The position numbers and the translations under genes are program-made. From NCBI GenBank assembly GCA_002350765.1, contig DEFK01000015.1, forward strand, positions 83,079 to 141,495: DNA of 58,417 nucleotides, in the 5' to 3' direction. Every line of letters begins with the position of its first letter. Within the stretch, counting starts at the first letter, position 1. The notes beneath the pieces were generated by a model. It was given only the letters and a program-made list of their open reading frames with translations, was not told the origin of the DNA and made no database searches. The stretch is from Ruminococcaceae bacterium UBA2854. Its GTDB lineage: Bacteria; Bacillota; Clostridia; Oscillospirales; Acutalibacteraceae. This document shows, one piece after another, positions 1-7,333 of the stretch.

Positions 1-28
1 GGTGCTCTCCCAGCTGAGCTAATCTCCC
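1..28 (-). tRNA. tRNA, 5' part only (runs off the left edge)
   Basis: Read on the minus strand, this is a tRNA 5' end: a 7-nt acceptor strand GGGAGAT, then TA, then the D-arm GCTCAGCTGGGAGAGC. The anticodon arm and 3' half lie outside the window, so the amino acid cannot be assigned. Val- or Ala-type tRNAs of Clostridia often start this way, but that is only a resemblance. Confidence 0.85.
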
Positions 29-105
29 ACACAATCGCTTCATTTCAGCGACTAAATAATAATACAACAAAAACTTGCTGTTGTCAATACCTTTTTTAGA
101 ATTTT

Positions 106-987
106 TTAATTTTTATTTTTAATTATTTTTTCAATATCGGATTTCGAGAAAATATAGGTCTTGTTACAGAACTGACAATTCACCTCGGCGGTACCGTCCT
201 CGGTTATACATTCCCTGAGTTCGTCCTCGGGCAAGCCCGCGAAATAGCTATCTATTTTTTCTCTCGAACAGCCGCAGACAAAATTAACCTTCTCCTCGTC
301 CAGCACCTCGACCTCGAAGCCCTTTAACGCAGTTTTGCATATTTCGAGAATACTCATACCCTTGGCGAACATAGTCGTAACGGGCTCGAGCTCGGAGATA
401 TTCTTCTCGAGCTTATCAATCGTACTGTCGTCAGCCCCTGGGAGAAGCTGGATAAGCAGTCCGCCCGCGAGGAGAACTTTACCGTCCTCCTTATCGACAA
501 GCACGCCTAAGGCGCAAACGGTCGGTATCTGCTCCGAAGTTGCGTAGTAACTCGTAATATCCTCGGCTATCTCGCCGCTTACGAGCGGAACACGTCCCAC
601 ATAAGGATCACGGCTTCCGTAGTCGCGTATTACTCCTAACGTACCGTATTTACCGACACCCGCGGAAACATTAATCTTTCCGTTATTATAATACTCGGTC
701 TCGCAGTCGGGATTTGTAACATAACCCTTTACGTTACCATTCGAGTCGGCGACTACCACAACCGAGCCCAAAGGACCGTTGCCGTTTACCTGCAAGGTTA
801 ATTTGGCGTTATTCTGCTTTAAGCTCATACCCATCATTGAGCCCGCGCAGAGCAGTCTGCCTAACGCCGCGGTCGCTACAGGCGTTGTATTATGTAACCG
901 CTGGGCGGTGAAAACTATATCGGACGCGTCTACAGCCGAAGCCATTATCGCGCCGTCCGAGGTTATACATCTTATAATCTTATCCAT
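106..987 (-). CDS. hslO: Hsp33 redox-regulated holdase chaperone
   Basis: 293 residues, the usual Hsp33 length. The N-terminal part carries the substrate-binding fold. The C-terminal zinc switch is visible as CGC near residue 239 and CQFC near residue 272, matching the CxC...CxxC pattern of the family. Known role: a cytosolic chaperone activated when oxidation releases zinc and forms disulfides, holding unfolded proteins until reducing conditions return. It is the third gene of a tight run (regulator, methyltransferase, hslO; the gap to the methyltransferase is 9 bp), so it is probably transcribed from the promoter near 2.1 kb. The family call is clear; regulation is inferred from position. 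Confidence 0.95.
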   Translation of the reverse strand: MDKIIRCITSDGAIMASAVDASDIVFTAQRLHNTTPVATAALGRLLCAGSMMGMSLKQNNAKLTLQVNGNGPLGSVVVVADSNGNVKGYVTNPDCETEYYNNGKINVSAGVGKYGTLGVIRDYGSRDPYVGRVPLVSGEIAEDITSYYATSEQIPTVCALGVLVDKEDGKVLLAGGLLIQLLPGADDSTIDKLEKNISELEPVTTMFAKGMSILEICKTALKGFEVEVLDEEKVNFVCGCSREKIDSYFAGLPEDELRECITEDGTAEVNCQFCNKTYIFSKSDIEKIIKNKN

Positions 988-996
988 AAACTCATC

Positions 997-1740
997 CTAT
1001 TTCTTTTTAGCTATATAAATAACACGCTGTTCGTCGTCGCTCGGAGCTTTATCGGTCATATCACCGAAGCGTTTTACAACCTCGAATCCCGCGCCTCTCA
1101 GCATATCGGTAAGTTCGTTTTCGGTATACGCGCGCTCAGAAAAGCTTTCCTCATACCGCTCGTAAAGCTCACCGTTCGGAACAAAGAAATTTATATCAAT
1201 ATCCACTATATTATTTTCTTTTAGAGAATTTTCCCAAACACAGTAAACCTCATCCAAATCATAGACAAAGGTATTATCGCCGAGAACCTCCCTATGCTTA
1301 TAAACCGTATTCACGTCAAATAAAAAGTATCCGCCCTTATTCATAAACAACGAAACTCTTTCGAACGTCTTTTTAACGTCCGCGATATCGGTCATATGGT
1401 TTATGCTGTCCAAGGTACAGACGCAGGTATCTATACTTCCGTACAAATCCAGCTCCTGCATTTTCTGGCAGAGGAACAGCATATCGCCAAAGCCTTCCCC
1501 AACCGCCTTTTCATAAGCCACGGAAAGCATATCCTCGGAAGCGTCGGCTCCGTAAACATCAACGCCGAGCTTTTTAAGCTCTAAAGTAAGCTTACCAGTA
1601 CCGCAGGCTAAGTCGAGCGTCAGTCCCATATCGTGGTTAAGGCTTTTAAGCGTGTCGACAATATACCGAGCGCGTTCTTTATAATCCACATTCAAGGTCA
1701 ACGCGTCGTAAAAATCGGCGAAAATGCCGTAGGATTCCAT
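997..1740 (-). CDS. class I SAM-dependent methyltransferase, substrate unknown
   Basis: 247 residues. Motif I is DLACGTGKLTLEL near residue 43, typical of the Rossmann-type methyltransferases that bind S-adenosylmethionine, followed by an acidic motif II region and a VCTLDSINHM stretch. It resembles small-molecule methyltransferases (methyltransf_25 type); the substrate cannot be read from sequence. Its ATG overlaps the stop codon of the upstream regulator by one base (TAATG), so translation is probably coupled. It sits between a TrpR-like regulator and hslO in one apparent operon. Confidence 0.85.
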   Translation of the reverse strand: MESYGIFADFYDALTLNVDYKERARYIVDTLKSLNHDMGLTLDLACGTGKLTLELKKLGVDVYGADASEDMLSVAYEKAVGEGFGDMLFLCQKMQELDLYGSIDTCVCTLDSINHMTDIADVKKTFERVSLFMNKGGYFLFDVNTVYKHREVLGDNTFVYDLDEVYCVWENSLKENNIVDIDINFFVPNGELYERYEESFSERAYTENELTDMLRGAGFEVVKRFGDMTDKAPSDDEQRVIYIAKKK

Positions 1741-2039
1741 TATTTATCTACCTTAATTCCCATATTTTTAAACGCGAGCATATAGCCGTCGGTATCCTCA
1801 TTCAAGGAACGCTTAACACGGCTGATTGTCGCTGTAGACGCGCCTGTCTGCTTAACAATATCGTTATAAACGGTCTTTTCGTGAAGCAGCTTAGCGACTA
1901 CAATACGCTGTGACATAGCGTTAAGCTCGGGCTGTGTACACAGGTCCTCGAAAAATCTGTAGCAATCTTCTTTCGTCTTTAATGTAAGAATAGCCTCAAA
2001 TAAAAAATCAGTCTGGTCGTTCTTTAATTTAGAATTCAT
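1740..2039 (-). CDS. YerC/YecD-type TrpR-superfamily regulator
   Basis: About 99 residues from the chosen ATG at 2039, which has AGGAG seven bases upstream; a longer reading to 2084 lacks such a site. The sequence has the helix-turn-helix of the YerC/YecD family (Trp-repressor superfamily): ELNAMSQRIVVAKLL, then a recognition region TGASTATISRVKRSL. The family is DNA-binding; its ligand is not established. First gene of the operon with the methyltransferase and hslO (stop overlaps the next start by 1 bp). A promoter lies about 50-80 bp upstream. Confidence 0.88.
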   Translation of the reverse strand: MNSKLKNDQTDFLFEAILTLKTKEDCYRFFEDLCTQPELNAMSQRIVVAKLLHEKTVYNDIVKQTGASTATISRVKRSLNEDTDGYMLAFKNMGIKVDK

Positions 2040-2088
2040 AATTTCAACTCCTAAACACTGTCGTACATTAAATTGATAAAGCATTTAC

Positions 2089-2117
2089 ATTTTACCACAC
2101 GAAAGTGTTTTTGTAAA
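2089..2117 (-). promoter_or_regulatory. sigma-A type promoter of the YerC-like operon
   Basis: On the minus strand: TTTACA (2117-2112), 17-bp spacer, TAAAAT (2094-2089). The leader repeat at 2145-2213 lies upstream of this promoter, so here the repeat is not part of the mRNA. Confidence 0.65.
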
Positions 2118-2144
2118 GAGTTTTTATTATCCGCGTAAGTCAGG

Positions 2145-2576
2145 AGCGTTTCTTTCTTAATGTCATATCCACCGTACGTTTAATATCCTATGATGTTTTG
2201 GATAAAGAGGATATTTAGTTCTCAGTATTCAGTAGTCAGTTCTCAGCGAATGTCGAGTAGATAGCTCGGAATAGGAAACTGCAACAGTTTCCCGACTGTA
2301 TTAATAAGGATTAAGGGCTAAGGATTAAGGGGAAAGGGAATGTCGAGTAGATAGCTCGGTATATGAAACCGACCGAGCCTATAACGTGTCATTCTGAGCT
2401 TGCCGAAGAATCTTTTACCTTTAAGATCCTTCGATTATTCGCTGCCGCGAATTTTGCTACGCAAACCACTCAGGATGACAATATTAATTCGGTCGGGCGG
2501 TAAAGGTAAATCATTTATTTATTCCATCTGCACGACCTTCCCTTTATCCTTTCCCCTTTCCCCTTTGTCCTGAATC
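2145..2576 (-). repeat. composite repeat: degenerate leader element plus palindrome, split by a MITE
   Basis: 2145-2213 is a degenerate copy of the leader repeat found before rqcH, galE and the pro genes (ATCCAAAAC...CATAGGATATTAAACGTACG on the minus strand). 2217-2386 holds the left half of the heptamer-armed palindrome, with AGTTCTC-type units and a second array of GGATTAA/GGGCTAA units, then GAATGTCGAGTAGA. 2481-2576 holds the right half: AATATTAATTCGGTCGGG, then ATCTGCACGACC, then CCTTTCC-type heptamers. The right half matches the intact copy near 55,030 base for base over about 40 bp, so the 94-bp element between the halves is an insertion. The right arm runs into the sigG stop codon. 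Confidence 0.8.
2387..2480. mobile_element. 94-bp MITE-like element (TGTCATTCTGAG...CTCAGGATGACA)
   Basis: Ends are imperfect terminal inverted repeats, TGTCATTCTGAG and CTCAGGATGACA. The interior contains two further complementary segments (CGAAGAATC and GATCCTTCG). A copy differing at about ten positions lies at 41766-41859. It has no coding capacity, as expected for a non-autonomous element; no matching transposase is present in the window. Confidence 0.75.
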
Positions 2577-3356
2577 CTAAACTCCCTTAATCCTGTTTAA
2601 AGCGTTCTTCTCAATCCTGCTTACCTGCGCCTGGGAAATGCCGATTTCCTCGGCAACCTCTATTTGCGTTTTGCCCTTAAAAAACCTAAGACCGATTATC
2701 TTCTTCTCCCTTTCATTAAGACCTTTTATCGCGTCCTTCATCGAGATTTCGTCCACCCAGTCCTTATCGTCTATATTATCGCCTATCTGATCCATAACGT
2801 AAACCGTATCGTTGCCGTCGGAAAACAGCGGTTCATACAGCGACACAGGCTCCACAATCGCCTCGAGCGCGAGCACTACCGTATGCTTCGGAAGATTAAG
2901 CTCCTTGGCTATCTCCTCTACCGTCGGCTCACGGTTCATATCGTTAGTGAGCTTTTCCTTAATCTGCATAGCGTGGTAGGCAATATCCCGCATCGAGCGC
3001 GAAACCCTTACGGAATTATTATCGCGCAGATACCGCCTTACCTCGCCGATTATCATCGGCACGCCGTAGGTAGAGAACCTCACGTCCATTTCGGGATTAA
3101 AGTGGTCAATCGCCTTAATAAGCCCTATAACGCCGACCTGGAATAAATCGTCAGGGTTTTCTCCCCTTCCCGAAAACCGCTGGATAACCGACAGCACCAG
3201 TCGTAAATTCCCTTTTATCATCTTTTCGCGCGCGATTTTACTCTCTTTCTCGTTACCGTTACGGATAGTAAAAAGCAATTCTCTCTTATCCTTTTCCGAC
3301 AACACCTTAAGCTCAGCGGTATTAACACCGCAGATTTCGACTTTATTATACTGCAC
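2577..3356 (-). CDS. sigG: RNA polymerase sporulation sigma factor SigG
   Basis: 259 residues, collinear with Bacillus SigG: the diagnostic N-terminal KVEICGV; region 2 GNLRLVLSVIQRF and DDLFQVGVIGLIKAID; then FSTYGVPMIIGE and RRYLRDN; region 4 helix-turn-helix GKTQIEVAEEIGISQAQVSR. Known role: directs late gene expression in the forespore after engulfment. The GTG start at 3356 has GGGAG eight bases upstream. The usual partner genes (spoIIGA, sigE) are not adjacent here. The last codons touch a heptamer array of the flanking repeat, so the C-terminus (RIKGV) may have been reshaped by it. Confidence 0.95.
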   Translation of the reverse strand: MQYNKVEICGVNTAELKVLSEKDKRELLFTIRNGNEKESKIAREKMIKGNLRLVLSVIQRFSGRGENPDDLFQVGVIGLIKAIDHFNPEMDVRFSTYGVPMIIGEVRRYLRDNNSVRVSRSMRDIAYHAMQIKEKLTNDMNREPTVEEIAKELNLPKHTVVLALEAIVEPVSLYEPLFSDGNDTVYVMDQIGDNIDDKDWVDEISMKDAIKGLNEREKKIIGLRFFKGKTQIEVAEEIGISQAQVSRIEKNALNRIKGV

Positions 3357-3470
3357 TCTAACAGCTCCCTTAACATACTCTGTTAAAAGTATTGCCGAGA
3401 TAGCTTTTAAAATACAGACAATTACAATAAAGCGCGCAAAACCGAACAGCTCCGTAAAGGTTGACTATTG

Positions 3471-3502
3471 TAAAAAACAACCGCCCGTTAAAAAACGGAC
3501 GG
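3471..3502 (-). terminator. Rho-independent terminator of the short peptide gene
   Basis: On the minus strand, CCGTCCGTT, a T-rich loop and AACGGGCGG form a nine-pair stem (one G-U pair), followed by TTGTTTTTT. It lies directly downstream of the peptide ORF ending at 3540. Confidence 0.8.
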
Positions 3503-3539
3503 CTGCGGTTTTGGATGATTTAAGAGTGTGTATATTAAA

Positions 3540-3623
3540 TTATTCGTTGGTAATAATAGCTTCTTCGGGACCTACAGTAGCGTCCATAATTTTTTCGAAG
3601 AGGTTTTTAAGAGTTGCTTTCAT
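3540..3623 (-). CDS. 27-residue peptide of unknown function
   Basis: ORF of 27 codons from the ATG at 3623, which has AAAGGAG nine bases upstream; an in-frame ATG at 3629 is too close to that site. The peptide begins MKATLKNLFEKIMDA and ends GPEEAIITNE. It has no signal peptide, cysteine or clear hydrophobic helix; the first half is a basic amphipathic stretch. It is a real transcription unit by three signs: a promoter at 3675-3710, a strong RBS and an immediate terminator. Its promoter is nearly identical to that of the PepSY lipoprotein upstream on the same strand, so the two are probably co-regulated. It could be a signalling peptide or a RiPP-like precursor, but no modification enzyme is adjacent. 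Function unknown. Confidence 0.7.
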   Translation of the reverse strand: MKATLKNLFEKIMDATVGPEEAIITNE

Positions 3624-3674
3624 TTTCATTATCTCCTTTGCTGTATTTTGGAAGGTTTTTTATTTTATGGCATA

Positions 3675-3710
3675 AGTATAGCAAACCGACTACAACAAAA
3701 GTACAACAAA
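3675..3710 (-). promoter_or_regulatory. promoter with 11-bp-period direct repeat (copy 1, peptide gene)
   Basis: Minus strand: two TTGTTGTA units whose starts are 11 bp apart (3710-3688), followed by a TATACT -10 box (3680-3675); no good -35 box. An 11-bp period of direct repeats overlapping the -35 region is the pattern bound by OmpR/PhoB-type response regulators. The same arrangement recurs at 4294-4329. Confidence 0.7.
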
Positions 3711-3766
3711 AACAATCGCTTTTATAAATATTTTAAAAATAATTTATAATTCCACAAAAGAATTAA

Positions 3767-3792
3767 CCCCGCCTTTTAAATCAAAAGCGGGG
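3767..3792 (-). terminator. terminator of the PepSY lipoprotein gene
   Basis: CCCCGC and GCGGGG arms, extended inside by CTTTT/AAAAG, with T-rich sequence after the stem on the minus strand. It lies about 20 bp after the stop of the lipoprotein gene. Confidence 0.7.
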
Positions 3793-3812
3793 CCGTTAAG
3801 GAATGCAGTATA

Positions 3813-4253
3813 TTAATCGTCAACAGGTTCTTTATTCTTTTCAATAATAGCTCCTGTTTTTGCGTTAATATCATATTCGTATTCGTTGCCGTTGTACGTA
3901 AACTCAATCTCGTAAATCTTAACGCCGTCGTCTGTATCGAGCTTCGCTTTCGTAAAGGACACCTCGGCGTTTCCGATTCCCGCGTCCTTTACGGCAATCG
4001 CTCTCGCCTTTTCGAGCGTAACACTTTTTTCCTTTTCAGCGGAAGTCTTAACCGCCTTCGTCGCTTTTTCGGTAGCGGCTGTTGTAGCGGGAGCTGTTGT
4101 TGCAGCGGGAGCGGTTGTTTCAGACTTAGTTGTCGCCTGAGCATAAGTAGCGTCAGGTGTCATCGTGGTATCATTACCCCGTGTATTACAACCGACAAAA
4201 ACAGTAACCAAGGTTAATAACGTCAGCATTGAAATTACTATTGTTTTCTTCAT
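3813..4253 (-). CDS. PepSY-domain lipoprotein
   Basis: 146 residues. Lipoprotein signal peptide: basic start, hydrophobic core, then FVGC with Cys near residue 22. Residues about 28-75 are a Thr/Ala/Pro-rich spacer (ATTAPATTAAT type), typical of a linker crossing the cell wall. The C-terminal half (about 77-140) matches a PepSY domain: LEKARAIAVKDAG, then YEIEFTYNGNEYEYDINAKTG. PepSY domains are thought to inhibit secreted proteases or modulate cell-surface signalling. Preceded by the same 11-bp-period promoter as the neighbouring short peptide. Confidence 0.85.
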   Translation of the reverse strand: MKKTIVISMLTLLTLVTVFVGCNTRGNDTTMTPDATYAQATTKSETTAPAATTAPATTAATEKATKAVKTSAEKEKSVTLEKARAIAVKDAGIGNAEVSFTKAKLDTDDGVKIYEIEFTYNGNEYEYDINAKTGAIIEKNKEPVDD

Positions 4254-4293
4254 ATTTTACTCTCCTTTAAATGTTTTTAGTTTTGTTGCCGAA

Positions 4294-4329
4294 AGTATAG
4301 CATACAGACTACAACAAAAGTACAACAAA
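4294..4329 (-). promoter_or_regulatory. promoter with 11-bp-period direct repeat (copy 2, PepSY gene)
   Basis: Minus strand: TTGTTGTACTT followed by TTGTTGTAGTC (4329-4307), then TATACT (4299-4294). It is identical to the copy at 3675-3710 over the 22-bp repeat block and keeps the same distance to the -10 box, which argues for one shared activator. Confidence 0.7.
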
Positions 4330-4359
4330 TACGCTTAAAGCGCTTCCGTTTTCTATTTT

Positions 4360-5523
4360 TTATAGAGAATCGGTAAGAATTTTAACGAGGTCGTCCTCGC
4401 TTAGCGGAACGTAAGCTTCCTCGAGCCCCTCGTTAACCGCAATATGGTGAGCCATTTCGCCGATACGGCTGTCGTCAATTCCGACATCCTTTAAGTGCAT
4501 AGGAATATTGATCGACTCAAAGAACTTATAAGTCTCGTCAATCGCCCTATTCGCAATCTCAAATTTATCCAGGCTCTCGTCAATACCGAACACATTTACA
4601 CCGTATTTTACGAAACGGTCTACCGTCTTTTCGGAGAGAATAAACTTCATCCAGCGCGGTGTAATAATTGCCAGACCTTCGCCGTGGGTAATATCGTAGT
4701 ACGCGCTTAAAGCGTGCTCAATACCGTGGCACGGCCAGCCCGATTCGCTGTTGCCTAAGGAATAGATACCGTTACAGCCGTAGGTACAGGTAAGCATCAT
4801 TTCCGCTCTCGCGGTATAATCCTCGGGATTTTCGAGACACTTAACGGCGTTTACCATAAGGCTCTTTAAGCCCGCTTCCATAAAGCCGTCATTTAAGAGA
4901 GTAGAGTCCTCGCAGAAATACTGCTCAATAATATGGTTCATCGCGTCGGCGCAACCCGCGGCAGTCTGTTTTTTCGAAACAGTAAAGGTATATGTCGGGT
5001 CGAGGAACGATACCCTCGGGTAATTATGTGGGTCAACGAAACCAATCTTATCGTTGGTTTCGGTACGGGAGATAACTCCGCCCGCGTCGTATTCGCTGCC
5101 TGTAGCCGCAAGGGTAATAATATCAACAATCGGGGTTGATTCCTTAGCGAACGCCTTATACGAAATCAAATCCCACGGATCGCCGTCGTATTTAGCGCCT
5201 GCCGCTATAGCCTTAGAGCAGTCGAGAACACTTCCGCCGCCTACGGCTAAGATTACATCAATATCGTTTTCCTTACAGATTTTTACGCCGTCGAGCACGC
5301 TCGGGTCATACTTAGGGTTCGGCTGGATATCGCAGAGCTCAAAAATCTCAAAGTCCTTTAAAAGCTCCTTAACCTTATCGTACAATCCGATTTTCTTAAT
5401 ACTGCCTCCGCCGTAGGTGAGCAGTATTTTCTTTCCGAACTGAGCCATAACCTCGGGAAGCTCCTTGATAACTCCCTGTCCGAAAATCAGCCTTGTCGGG
5501 GTTTGGTAATCAAAATTTTGCAT
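4360..5523 (-). CDS. iron-containing alcohol (butanol) dehydrogenase
   Basis: 387 residues from the ATG at 5523 (GGAGG just upstream); a longer reading adds a 41-residue tail without support. Group III metal-dependent alcohol dehydrogenase: N-terminal dinucleotide-binding region with GGGSVLDCSKAIAAG near residue 95; metal ligands in DAMNHIIEQ and CHGIEHALSAYYDITHGEG. Closest to the BdhA/YugJ type NAD(P)H-dependent butanol dehydrogenases. Likely role: reducing an aldehyde to an alcohol, recycling reduced nicotinamide during fermentation. It is monocistronic, with a catalogue-typical length. Exact substrate not determinable. Confidence 0.92.
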   Translation of the reverse strand: MQNFDYQTPTRLIFGQGVIKELPEVMAQFGKKILLTYGGGSIKKIGLYDKVKELLKDFEIFELCDIQPNPKYDPSVLDGVKICKENDIDVILAVGGGSVLDCSKAIAAGAKYDGDPWDLISYKAFAKESTPIVDIITLAATGSEYDAGGVISRTETNDKIGFVDPHNYPRVSFLDPTYTFTVSKKQTAAGCADAMNHIIEQYFCEDSTLLNDGFMEAGLKSLMVNAVKCLENPEDYTARAEMMLTCTYGCNGIYSLGNSESGWPCHGIEHALSAYYDITHGEGLAIITPRWMKFILSEKTVDRFVKYGVNVFGIDESLDKFEIANRAIDETYKFFESINIPMHLKDVGIDDSRIGEMAHHIAVNEGLEEAYVPLSEDDLVKILTDSL

Positions 5524-5661
5524 ATTGTACCTCCTTTTTAATATGATATATAACATACAATACTTACTTTTATAATATACCATATTCAGAATAAAAATAA
5601 AAGCTAATCTTGTAATTCCCAAGAAAAAAACTCCGCTCGAAATCAAGCGGAGTTTAAAGCT

Positions 5662-6615
5662 TTAATTCAGTCCCTCTTTAAGTGTATTAAGATTGTTTTT
5701 CATTACGGAGAGATAGGTAATTTTATTCTTAATATCCTTGGCGGTTTTATTCTGCATAGAATCGAGGGTAAGTATTTTCTGGTTCTTCGATTTTGTATTC
5801 TCCCGTATTGTTTTCGCGATTTTATCGTCGGAGGTTTCGATTTTAAAAATTGCGTTCAGCTTATATTCGTCTACCTTATCGGCGAGGAAAGCTATAGTTT
5901 TAAAGCTCGCCTCGGTTTCCGCCGAGCATCCCGCGAAAGCGGCGTAATACTTTATATCGTAATCGTCAGCGAGATACCGAAACGGAAAACGATCGCCGAA
6001 TACTACTGTCTTTGTCTTAGCGCTGTTAACCGCGGTTTTGTATTCATTGTCGAGATTATTCAGCTTATCCGAATAATCTTTATTATTACTTTCGTACGAG
6101 GTTTTATTCTTTTTATCAACAGAAACAAGCTCTTTACAGATACCATCGCAGCATTTACGCGCGTTCCTTAACGAAAGCCAGATATGCTCGTCATACTCTT
6201 TTTCGTCCTCTTCGCCTTTTTCCTCCTGCATTCCCTCAACCGTTTCTTCCTCTTTTATATCGTTTTTCAGGAGCTCGAGCAAATTAACGACCGCCATATC
6301 CTTATTTACTTTTTCCTTTAGCGCGTCATCCACCCAGCTATCGGACTCGCCGCCGACATACACGAACATATCGCAGGTAGAGATTTTAACAATGTCCTCG
6401 GCGGATGGCTGAAACGAATGTAAATCCACGCCGTTATCGACAAGCAAGGTTACGTCAGCCTTATCGCCCGCGATATTTTTTGTCCACTCATAAAGCGGGA
6501 AAATAGTCGTAACTATATTGATTTTTCCGTTATCATTTTCGGTATTTGCCGAACAGCCCGATACAGCCGATACAACCGCAATCAGGCAAAGGCAAAGCGC
6601 TATTATCTTTTTCAT
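5662..6615 (-). CDS. znuA: zinc ABC transporter substrate-binding lipoprotein (ZnuA-like)
   Basis: 317 residues from the ATG at 6615. Lipobox VSGC near residue 20. Cluster A-I (ZnuA) fold: VTTIFPLYEWTKNIAG, then the metal-site histidine in DLHSFQPSAEDI, a second region DEHIWLSL, and FGDRFPFRYLADDY. An acidic stretch before DEHIW replaces the His-rich loop of many ZnuA proteins. It starts 1 bp after the stop of a Fur-family regulator and shares its promoter and operator, so zinc control is likely. No permease or ATPase gene follows in the window; the rest of the transporter must be encoded elsewhere. Manganese cannot be excluded. Confidence 0.88.
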   Translation of the reverse strand: MKKIIALCLCLIAVVSAVSGCSANTENDNGKINIVTTIFPLYEWTKNIAGDKADVTLLVDNGVDLHSFQPSAEDIVKISTCDMFVYVGGESDSWVDDALKEKVNKDMAVVNLLELLKNDIKEEETVEGMQEEKGEEDEKEYDEHIWLSLRNARKCCDGICKELVSVDKKNKTSYESNNKDYSDKLNNLDNEYKTAVNSAKTKTVVFGDRFPFRYLADDYDIKYYAAFAGCSAETEASFKTIAFLADKVDEYKLNAIFKIETSDDKIAKTIRENTKSKNQKILTLDSMQNKTAKDIKNKITYLSVMKNNLNTLKEGLN

Positions 6616-6616
6616 A

Positions 6617-7012
6617 TTACCCTTTCTTTCTGCAATCCTTACATATTCCGTAGAGAACTGTTTTTTCTTTATCAATCACAAATTCCTCGTTAACTTTAAC
6701 ATTATCAATCAGACTGTCCGCCGCGGTGTGCTTCATATGGTAGGTTTTACCGCATTTTTTACAGCTTAAATGCAGACAGTCGTGGCATTTTTCTTCGTCC
6801 ACATACTGGTAAATAACCTCGCGCGAGCCCTTATTCGCTACTCGGCGCAATTTACCCTCAGCTTCCATATCGGCAAGGTTGCGGTATACGGCGCTCTTGC
6901 TTATTTTATCGGAAAGCGCCTCGGCTATCATGCTCGCGGAGATACTCTCGTCGGTTCTTGACGACAGGTATTCTGTTAAAAGCTTCCGCTGTTTTGTCAT
7001 ATATTTTGGCAT
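6617..7012 (-). CDS. zur: Fur-family metal regulator, probably Zur
   Basis: 131 residues from the ATG at 7012 (GAGG eight bases upstream); a GTG three codons earlier and an ATG at 7000 are alternatives. N-terminal winged helix SASMIAEALSDKISKSAVYRNLADMEAEG. The structural zinc site is the two CxxC motifs, CKKC (near residue 84) and CKDC near the C-terminus; HDCLHLSC supplies further ligands. It is co-transcribed with the zinc-binding lipoprotein, which favours Zur over Fur or PerR. A perfect palindrome covers its transcription start, suggesting autoregulation. Confidence 0.88.
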   Translation of the reverse strand: MPKYMTKQRKLLTEYLSSRTDESISASMIAEALSDKISKSAVYRNLADMEAEGKLRRVANKGSREVIYQYVDEEKCHDCLHLSCKKCGKTYHMKHTAADSLIDNVKVNEEFVIDKEKTVLYGICKDCRKKG

Positions 7013-7024
7013 AACGCCCACCTC

Positions 7025-7076
7025 AATTTGCGACTTATTCGCAAATTAGTATAGCATACACTTTTACTTTAGTCAA
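7025..7076 (-). promoter_or_regulatory. zur-znuA promoter and operator palindrome
   Basis: Minus strand: TTGACT (7076-7071), 17-bp spacer, TATACT (7053-7048). Immediately downstream, AATTTGCGA-N5-TCGCAAATT (7047-7025) is a perfect 9-5-9 inverted repeat across the transcription start, which fits repression by the adjacent Fur-family protein. Confidence 0.8.
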
Positions 7077-7087
7077 TACTTCTGGCA

Positions 7088-7333
7088 ATAATGCACAAAT
7101 CCCGCTCCTAATATTTGTGCACATCAGAGAAACTCTTTTGTGGTATAATTTTTTTAGAAAATATTGAAACTTTTTCGCGGTTTTTTGACACTACTATAAT
7201 AGAAAGAGAGTTATTATAATTTCCTTGTCAATATGCACAATTTATAGATATAATAATTATGCATAACGTGGAAAACAAAATTACAGGTACAAAAATTCGG
7301 ATTCAATCCGTCTATATTATAGGAGGTGTTTTT
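7088..7333 (+). promoter_or_regulatory. long upstream region of the first BspA-like gene, shared with two other surface genes
   Basis: Contains ATATTTGTGCACATC, then a TATAAT box at 7144-7149, then TTGAAACTTTTT and TTTTTTGACACTACTA. The same blocks in the same order precede the secreted genes starting at 31413 and 34274. The leader from the -10 box to the ATG is about 180 nt. Confidence 0.65.

Noticed and set aside
3528..3749. 73-codon open frame on the plus strand
   Set aside because: It is antisense to the short peptide gene and its promoter; no RBS or family similarity.
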